A stretch of 64,000 nt of DNA, taken from positions 526,001-590,000 of the forward strand of contig JABMCL010002046.1 in the NCBI GenBank assembly GCA_018857735.1. Direction: 5' to 3'. Origin of the DNA: Alviniconcha marisindica. Taxonomy: Eukaryota > Mollusca > Gastropoda > Provannidae. The notes below the pieces were generated by a model. It searched no databases and was not told the origin of the DNA. It worked only from the letters and a program-made list of their open reading frames with translations. This document shows, in pieces, positions 45,695 through 56,300 of this stretch (its first letter is position 1; each line of letters opens with the position of its first letter). The position numbers and the translations under genes are program-made.

Positions 45695-48600
45695 CTGGTC
45701 AAGAGTACAGGTAAAAGACACACTGCAGCAGCCTTTAAATGAAGCACGGGGAATTCAAAACACACGTGCATAGACATATATATATATATATATGAACCAG
45801 TGATGTTGATGGAGTGCAGGCATCCAATTTTTCCAAACATCCCCCCTACTCCCCCAATGTCTTTGTACACTTTCAATCTGAAACAAGAATGACTGCTAGC
45901 ATTCTAAAACAAGATCCAAACACATAAATGATTCAAAAGAAGGCTTATTTATTATGACATAGACACACAATCTGCAAATTTTTGGGGGGTAATCCCCTTC
46001 GTCAAGTGACAAAACGACACTTCAACAACAGTTAAGTGGTTAAAAATGAGATGCCTTTTCTTTTGTGTGGTTGAGTTGTTGTTTACTTGTCCAGTGCTTG
46101 GCAGAATGTTGGCATGACAATCTTTTACGTGTTTGGATCTTGTACAGACAAAACCTCTGATATAATGACACGTGGCTACAGCATCCTGGACTCCCATCAG
46201 CGACTATTCTGAGAGAGCCCTTGGGACCCTGCATCCGTCACTGAATGAACCCAAGTGGCCCACGACAAGAGTCTGAGTCAATCCCAACAACAGCTGAGCC
46301 AGCTTAAGCTGACTGACCCTTTCAACTCCACTCTTCCCAGAAGTTCACGGTCACTCAGTGCGCTCGCTATAAAGTGCTGGTACTGATACACTGCGGTTAC
46401 TTCACAGCCATGTGGGGTCCCAGGGTGATGACGCGCACCTCTCACACTCACAGTTTCAGAAAGCCTAGGCTGCTGGCACTCCACTATGTGACACACCCAC
46501 ACACCTGTCACATGGCAGGGCACTGTAACTTGAACATTAAACTTAAGAAAGCACTCTCAACGACTGTACCAACCCTGTTCGTCCAACATGGCACTACTAC
46601 AACACCCAGCACTGTGGGGGATTTAGACACTTAACTGGGTTTGGGGCTACCATTGGTTGTGACAAAAGTTTTGTTGCAACAAACCTATTTTTGTCATGAC
46701 AAATATTTGTTGTGACAAAATTAATGTTTGTTGCAACAAAACGTTTGTCGCGCAAGCTTACTTTTATTTCGACAAACATGTGTATGCAAAAGTATGCTTG
46801 TCGTGACAAAAGTTCTGTCACGACAAAATTAATGTTTGTACTTTTGTTGCGACAAAAATATTTTGTTGTGACAAACATAATTTTGTCGCAACAAAAAAGT
46901 TTTGTCGCAACAAATGTTTTGTTGCGGCAAGGATACTCTTGTTGTGACAAAAGAGGTCTTTTGTCGTGACAAAAGTATGCTTGTCGCGACAGAACTTTTG
47001 TCACAACAAACATGTTTTCAGCATGACAAATCTTTTGTTGCAACAAAAATGATACTTGTGGCAGCTCTCACCAATGATATGGGGCTGCCAGGGACTAAAG
47101 TGTCCAGTTTGTAAGGCACTGAGGCGGCTAACACACTCACCTGTAGATGCGTATAATCCCCTTCATCTTCTGGAGCCTGAGGTTTACATTTTCCACAGCA
47201 GAAGTTACAGCACAGACAGCAGCAACAGCAGCAGTAACAGCCTGTTATGATGCCACAGAAGATTGCCAGAGCCTGCAACAGAACAGAGACAGTAAAACAA
47301 CAGCGCGGACAGCAACAACAGCAGTAAGAGCCTGCTATGATGCCAAGAAGATCACCAGAGCCAGCGACATAACAGTGACTGTGAAACAGTGGCACAGAAA
47401 CCAGGCTTTTTTCTATGCACCCACACACAGGTGTGTGGTGTGCAGGGAATACAACACTATGTTTATATATATATATATATTGCACACATTTTTGTTAATT
47501 AGTAAAGCATGGTGAGATACAGCATTATAGAAGTGACTGATATTATTATTACTAAGATTGCAGAGCCTGTACTATACAAATGACTGAGAAACAACAGCGT
47601 AGTCTTGTATTTCACTGACTACACAAGGACTAGTTGCTCTGGGCCTGGTCTGCAAAGGACAGTAGCGATTTCTACAGTAAACAGCATCAACAAAATGGGC
47701 AACGGGCTTCAGACCTTGTTCTAAGCATCCTTTGACTTGAGGAGTTTGGAACAAACATGTCTTACAACCGAGTGCAGGCTACAGCAAAGACTACAGAACC
47801 TGCCAGACACGGGGAACTTTAGAAAGTCAAGTGATTCTTACGGCTGATACGGTTATAATTGTCAGCTCAACCCTTTACCTCTCTCTCCTCCTTTGTTCTA
47901 ACCCTCTGGTACCCCCCTCAAACCCCTTTATTTTTTTCAGGTTTTGTGCATGCATACAACTTTGGTATTCTACAGTAACCAAGTGCACTGTTACTTCTTA
48001 CTCAGATGCAGTGGATGTGACCGGGATAGATCCATGCACAGAGATGCACAGAGGTAAGAATCAGTGAGCGAATGTATTGGGACTGGACGGATGCATGCTA
48101 TAAATTATGAATAAAAGCCCCACAATGAAAAGAAATCAAGAACATAAAGTCCAGCAATGACTGAATGACTCCAACCTTGCACCAGCCACTGGTAAGTACG
48201 AGATAAGTGTTGACATTCTCCTCCCCAAACTGCTCAGCTGCGTAGATGCCCAGGGAGCCATAGCGATCGTAGATGCTGCGCTTGGTGCTGTCACTCAGGA
48301 TGGTGTTGGCGCGGTTGATTTCCTTGAACTGAAAAATTCCAACGCCAAAGGGGTGTAATTCCACAGCAACTTCTTCAGCAGCAGCACAAAACAACATGCA
48401 CAATATGCAGTGACGTAATGCAAAGGCAGCAAGCACTTGAACTCGATTTTTATGGACCTTTTCAGCAGGGGGAAGTAAGTATAAGCAAAATATAGTGACT
48501 CAAAGGGCAAGTGTCTGATGAAATCTTTGGCAATGAGGACAATGATTTCAACCTCTATTATTGGTTTTAAATGCAAGTTATTTCTTTTTAGACATGTAAA

Positions 48601-51600
48601 TCAAATTTAAGCCTTCTACACAAAGCCCTTTTCAGAGAAACCAGGGTCTGAATGGAAAAACCCACAAACCAGTGCTGCACAGCCCAAAGGCTGCCTGCTC
48701 ACCATTACGGCAGGAAAAGTCCTTAACCCTTTCACTGCCGTGCTTACTGCACTGTATCACTCTAAAAACGACCAATAAAAGTGCCAAATTTGAAATCATT
48801 AAGGCCCCCCCCCCCCCCCTTTGTATGAGCATGCGAAAGATTTTCTCTTAAAATGCACGCAGTATTGGAAGTAGATTTGTTATAGGACCTTCAAATACAC
48901 TTTTTGCAGGTGTGTATGTCCAGGCATGGAAACTGATTTGAATGAAAACCCCTGAAATCTGGGGGGGGGGGGGGGGTTCCAGGGCATATCTCCCCCCCCC
49001 CCCACCGAAAATTTCTCAAAAAATCAAAATCTATGCAATCTGAGGCTATCCTGAGTAGTCATTTTTATTGAAATAAATTCAACTTTTCGTCCACACTGCC
49101 ACCGTCTGGAACCACCTCAGTAACGACCAGGTAAAAGCCCCCACACTTCAAGACTTCAAATGACTGATCGCCACCCCAAGCACCATCTAACTCCTGTGCG
49201 CACTACCCTCGCATCTTATCCAAACTGAAAATTAGGTCCTGCGACGTATCAAGTCAAGATCAAATCTGCAAAATCGCAGAACCGCATGCCAATGCGTTCC
49301 AGGCTTCATTGCCTCACAAACTTTCACTTCACGGTCAACTGGTATTCTTCCATAAAGTGGCCTCCTTCATCATATTAAAGAGTAGGTTATTGTTTGGGGT
49401 TGCGCAGCAGTTTAAAAAATATAATAAACCGCACATATAAATGGCCCCGTTTTGAGTGTCCCACTGGCTTTTCCCATCTCCAAATGACTAGACCAGCCTG
49501 GCTACCATTTAATGATTACCCATTCCCATTTATTGGCACAGTAGCAGTTGTTGAACATTTCACCATGGTTTACAACTTGTGATGGCAAATATTTCTCTTT
49601 CAAACTTTCAGAACATTCACTGCACAGAAGCAGGTAGGAATGACTGCCAGCGGCAGTGTTCCCAATTAACGACTAAGATGGGCGATAGCCACATATCAAC
49701 ACATTCTGTATTCTTCGCAGGTATTCAGTGCAGAACTAAAACCGGTGCTTCCTTTTTTTCTTCTTCTTCTTTTTATTACCCCATATTTCTTTTTCCCATG
49801 GACAATATTTTCTCTCTGCAGTCAGTTTCACTGCCGCAGAAATTTGTGTTTTTGTGGACAATTCCCATGCCTGGTATGTGAGCACTTTTCAGCCCAGAAA
49901 TTTTACAGGCTGGGGCAGTGAAGGGGTTAAAGGGGACAGTTACCAGCCTAGTCCATGACATCACAGACACAAAATGGCAAGGCTCACAGCCCTGTTTTTC
50001 AACTTTCAGACATCCAGTTTTAACAAACCATGACGAGATTGAGAAAACCGCCGTTTCCCATTCCTGTTGATACAGCCCCTTACACTTCTTCCCTTGTGAG
50101 ATGCCCTCTACACAAAAGAGTAACCCTCATGGCCATGTTTTTGCAACTTTCTAACATCCATTTTTAACAAACCATGACTTGACTGCGAAAACTGCTGTGA
50201 ATGTATTTTTTATTCCATTCCCGTTGATACGGCCCCTTACACTTCTTCCCTTGTGAGATCCCCTTTAAGTTTCAGCATGACTGACTAACACTGTGACGGT
50301 GCGCCTGCATACCTTTTCCACAGCCTCAGGGTTGTCTGGATTCTTGTCAGGGTGGAAACGCAGAGCCAACTAAACAGAAAGGAGAATTAACATATACATA
50401 TATTATTATTACCAGTGTCAATCCAACTAAACAGAAAGGAGAATTAACACACACATACATATATATTATATATCATTATTACCAGTGTCAATTTCACAGT
50501 CTTTCACTCAGTCTGAGTCACAAAATGCAGTGAAAAAAACAACACATCTGCATACAGTGCTAAGGACTAGGTAGTGCAATTCTTCCAGCTGCCACAGCCT
50601 TGGCTGGGTAAGACAGCCTGAATAAAATGACTACAATGTTCTTTACTGAAAAACTAAAAGATGTGAAATGACATCTTCATGTGTTGCTCACAAAGTTGTG
50701 TGCAAGAGCTGAGTCCAAGGAATCAACACACAAGGGAGTTAATTAGCACTCAATAGATGTCCCACAAACGCAACAACAGACCAGAGTCACCTATGGTAAC
50801 TCTCTCATGGCATGTATGTAAATACAAGGCACATAAACTCTACCAGAAGTCCAGCCTCTGAGGAAACCTTTCCACCTACCCGTCTGTACGCTTTCTTCAC
50901 TTCATCAGGGGTGGCCCCCTTCTGCAGTCCAAGCAACTCATACAGGGAGGTTCCTGTCCGCCTGAAATTCAAACACACTCAGGTTAACCACGTCAAAAGG
51001 CTCCTAAAAACCCACCCGAAAATCGAACACAGTGAAAAGTTCACCCCTGGCCTTCTGGAGGTTCCTGTCCGCCTGAAAGTCAAACACACTCAGGTTAACC
51101 TCGTCAGAAGGCTCCTTAAAACCCATCCAAATCAAACACGGTGAAAGGTTCACCCCTGGCCTTCTGGAGGTTCCTGTCCAACTGAAAGTCAAACACACTC
51201 AGGTTAACCTCGTCAGAAGGCTCCTTAAAACCCATCCAAATCAAACACGGTGAAAGGTTCACCCCTGGCCTTCTGGAGGTTCCTTTCCACCTGAAAGTCG
51301 GAGTATGGTGACCCTTGCTGGAGGCTCATCATCATCCACATGGAAGACAGCAAAACAGAAAAGGACTACAGCTCCCTTCCATATCTGAATGCCAAACACA
51401 AGACAAATCCCTTCTGGAGGGGTTTATCCAGCTGCAAATCAAACACACTGCATTGAACACCTGTGTGGGGTTCCTGTCCATAGGAAAGTAGAAGCAAATC
51501 AACATGTAATAAGCCTTTTACGCAGTAACCAAGGACTTACGATTAAACCTTTCCTCCCAGTCACACACATGGGCCACTGGGAGCCACCCACAAGGTTAAC

Positions 51601-53267
51601 TCCTCCAGGGAGTCAACCACAAGGTTAACTCCTCCAGAGTCAACCACAAGGTTAACTCTTCCAGATAGTCAACCACAAGATTAACTCTTCCTGGGAGTTA
51701 ACCACAATGCTGATGCCTTCAAGGAGTCAACCACAAGGTTACCTCCTCCAGGGAGTCAACCACAAGGTTAACTCTTCCAGGGAGTCAACCACAAGCTTAA
51801 CTCCCTCAACCACAAGCTTAACTCCTTCAAGGAGTCAACCACAAGGTTAACTCCTCCAGGGAGTCAGCTGCAAGCTTAACTCCTTCAAGGAGTCAACCAC
51901 AAGGTTAACTCCTTCAAGGAGTCAACCACAAGGTTAATTCTTCTAGGGAGTCAACCACAAGCTTAACTCCTTCAAGGAGTCAACCACAACAAAATTAACA
52001 CCTTCTGGGGGTCAAAGACAATTAATCTTAGCAATAGCAGGATGGGTATGCCACTTCATGTTTGTTTCAATGTTTCTTTTCCAGGGAGAAGGGTGGTAAA
52101 AATGCATGACAGTGAATGAAACTGGTAAGCATAATAAAGCAGTGAGTACCCACACTGGAACCTGTTTGCAGTGCTCTGTTGCCTTTGTGCAGAGAACTAG
52201 GCTATGTATTTAACAAACCAAATAAAATGTGAAAAAGGTCAGTTGCCACTGACCAGCCAGCCAGTAAGAGTAAAAACCTGCTCATCAGGGGGTGTGGTGT
52301 ACATCATGTGTGTCTGTGAGGGTGGTGTACATCATGCTGTCTGTGTGTGTGGTGTACATCTTGTGTCTGTGTGGGTGGTGTACATTATGTGTGTCTGTGT
52401 AGATGGTGTACATCATGTGTGTCTGTGTGGGTGGTGTACATTATGTGTGTCTGTGTAGGTGGTGTACATCATGTGTGTCCTGGGGGGGGGGGGGGGGGGG
52501 GGTGTACATCATGTGTGTTTGTGTAGGTGGTGTACATCATGTGTGTCTGTGTGGGTGGTGTACATTATGTGTGTCTGTTTGGGTTGTGTACATCATGTGT
52601 GTCTGTGTGGGTAGTGTACATAAAGTGTGTGTGTGTTTGGTGTACATCATGTGTCTGTGTAGGTGGTGTACATCATGTGTGTCTGTGTGGGTGGTGTACA
52701 TTATGTGCATCTGTGTGGGTGGTGAACATCATGTGTGTCTGTGTGGTTGGTGTACATCATGTGTGTCTGTGTAGGTGGTGTACATTATGTGCATCTGCGT
52801 GGGTGGTGTACATCATGTGTGTCAGTATGGGTGGTGTACACTGTGTATGTCTGTGTCTGCTGTGTGGGCAAAGAATGGCAGAAAATCAATTATTTTTCCT
52901 ATAATAAAGGTAATACAGGGCAGTCCTGCTGGCTTGATTGGAACTGGCATGCATGGGACCGTAGGGTGCAGCTTTTACTTCACAGCTCAGTTAAAACCAG
53001 CACACTCTGCAAAACATGTCACTGGATCAATTAATTACTACTAGTACTACTACTAGAGATTTCAAAAAGGCACACATGCTTTGAATCTGGCTTATTACTC
53101 TGGATCTCATTATGCAGTCATATCTGGGTAAAACAGAGTTTAAAGATGATCAAATCATACTTTTAAAAAAATAAAAAAATCAAGAATGAGAAACGTGAAT
53201 GCTTGGATGACTCAGATTGTAAGTCCCTCCTGAATCCGTAAATTATATCAATTTAAGGCTCATCAAA

Positions 53268-53342
<75 letters not shown>

Positions 53343-56300
53343 CAACTTGTTTGGACCATGTTTAAATTCCATTTAACAACTAGACACCATTTCAACTTGA
53401 ATGAATATAAATCTAACCAAGAAAATACAATAAGTAGATTTGTATTTCTGGCAAACTACTGACATTAACTGATTAAGCATTTAGCAGGTGAGGTTATATG
53501 ATCATACAAAAACTGAAGCACCTTGCTGAAAAACCATATGGAGAAGAAAAAAAGCAAATGTTACATTTCTTGTCAAAACAGATGTGTCAGTTATCAACTT
53601 GATTACTGCCATTTCTTGTGAATGTGAAAAATGCATGTTATTTCCCATGAGTACGGCAAAAGTTCACGAAACAATTTTTATACATGAAAAATTTATTTTG
53701 TTTCTGCTGCCTATCAATATCATACCTCCCCCCCCCCCCCCCCCCCCCCCCCACACTTCCTGTTGACCTGCTTGTATCGATGCGTGCACGCTAACCTGGT
53801 TGTGTGTGTGTGTGTATGCTATAAACTCAATTATAAAGTAAGTGAATGTGTATTTTGTTAAATTTTATGTTGTAGCATGTTGTCACTATTCTTGCTTTTG
53901 TACGTGCCTTGGGCTGTTAAAATATTTTGATAGGTAGGGCGCTTACAAATTTCCAATATTATTACTATTATTGAACTAGTCTATGTATTTAACGAACCAA
54001 ATAAACTTATAAAGTGTGAAACAGATCGGGAAAATGTTTAACTTTTAATTTTCACAACTATCTGATGCTGCAGTGACTTTGCAATAAGGTCACGGTCACT
54101 CAAAGTAGTATGCACAGGTATGCTCTCATTGACTCATAAGTACTGCATCATGCGACCATCATGAAAATTTACCACATTTATACTTATAGTCTCCATGAAA
54201 CCCTGAGCAGTGAAACTTGTGCTATGCCAAAAGGCCAACCCAGTAGCCCAACACTGATCATAAAAAAAAAACTCAGCTGTAACATATTCTATGCAAGTCA
54301 AAACAAAACAAAATCCAAATGAAAGTCATACTACAGCTGCAAATGTACTATGACAACTACATCAAAACTCAATTACAAATATTATTAAGACTAACACAAG
54401 TAACACTAACAGTAACAGCATGTCCACATCCTCGACTTTCTGCAAGAGATAATACAGATCACAAGTTTAAAAAATCTGATTCACTGTTTATGACACACAT
54501 CACATTGATCAGACTTCAGAAGATTGGCAGAAACTGAAAACAAAGAATTGCTGGCAGTAGTTGAAGCAACAGAAGCTATATTCTGACCTACTTCAGGCTA
54601 AAAACTGAGAATCTCTGACAGATCTAGATTCTCAGCAACAGGGGTTTCAGTTTCTGTGTAAATGTTGTATTGAAGTGGCAAATAGCATTTCATCTTGAGC
54701 TTGTCAAAAGACAGCCTCAGTTGTAAATTTTAAGCAAACTTTCACTGTCTTTCAGTTTCTTCTCCTTCCCCTCACTCACTCACTCACTCACACACACACG
54801 CACGCACACACACACACACTCTGAAACACCCAAACCTCCCCCTACCCAGGAAGACCTTGCTAAGCTAACATTAAGGACACTTTCCAGTGAGGCCCCTCAT
54901 CTTCCCACTATTACCAGTGTTAACTCTCACTACATGTATACTTGTACACTGCCTGACCTCCATTAACTATTGATTCCACAACCTCCCATGCTCCACCCAC
55001 CCCTACCCCCACCCCTCTGCCTTTCCCACAGCCCCCAAGGAAGGCCGGCAGAGCTCATCTGGAGACAGCTGCACGTGCAACCTGCTGCCGGCTGCCTCTT
55101 GTGGCGTGCAGCAAACTGGATTAGGCATAACTGTCACAGGCTGCACTTCTTGCCAATCCTTATGCAGGCATATCCACTTACCTCACTAATCTGTCTACCT
55201 CAACAAAAAGACACCAGCAAAAGAAAAAGTAAGATCTGAGGGAATACCTGCAACTAAAACTGCAAGTTTGGAGAAAGGTGACTGATTAAAACCCCCAAAA
55301 AGGATCACTGAAAGATAAACTGAAAAGAGCAACAAACAAAAACTAACCCAAAGGAGTAGTTCTGTCTAGCAGTAGCACACATTTTCAACATACAGCAATC
55401 TAATCAATAGTTTGGTATTGTCATCACCATAAGCATAGAACACAGCTTGTCAGTGACTTTGCATCAGTTGACATGCCTGTAACCTTTGTAAAATAATCGT
55501 TACCTTACAACAGGCAACTAACTTTTATATATTATATACACAATCCCCAACCGATCAGATGACAGACATCTGAGTGGCATATAATGAAGTTTTCTAAGCC
55601 ACAAGTATAATGTGGACACTAAAGTATATATATATAATATTCAATCATCAAATTTAAGCTTGGCAGAATGTGTGTTTGCTTGCATACTGGTGGATACATG
55701 TATTTTGCTTTGGTCAAAATACTAACCCCCCCCCCCCCCCCCCCAAAAAGCTTTATCAAAATTGTTCAAGTTAATCTGAAAAAGTATAATAAACTCATGT
55801 AAGTCATATCACTTAGAACTAGAAACTAGATGTTTTACGCCTACACAGGCCACAATACTGCTCAGGTTTGCAGAGTAATTAAATAATCTGAACATTTCTC
55901 CAGCCTCGTTCATGTGCATACTGTTATAACTAAGTATAATCTGTAAATCACTCATTATGCATAATAAATATTGATCAACAAATAAAGCAGAAGCGCAGCC
56001 ATTTCAAGTCACAGTTTTGCAGATCTCTTTCTATCAGCCTATACATTTACATTATATGTATACATGTAATATAATAAAATAGCAGCTGTTGTGATATTTG
56101 CTGACACAACAGAATCCCCACTGTCTCCTGCTGTGGCTCTCAGTGACTGGGGAACTATTACATGCCCACACTGATGAATCCCTCGAGAGGTATTGACCTG
56201 CTAGCCTTGGCCCATACAGCCATCTCCCTTCACAAGTTACACTCAACAGACTGACATGATATTCAAAGCTGCTGCTACTGGTACTGTAGTGCTGCAATGT

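Noticed and set aside
45553..45876. 107-codon ORF on the minus strand over the DNAJC5 last exon
   Set aside because: Shadow of the real DNAJC5 frame; the CSP reading is supported by phase and stop.
46597..47046. 149-codon ORF with FVATK/SRQ repeats over the palindrome array
   Set aside because: The peptide repeats are just the palindromes translated; both strands are similarly open.
55020..55240. GC-richer patch as an exon
   Set aside because: No splice pair or conserved peptide on either strand; frames are broken by stops.
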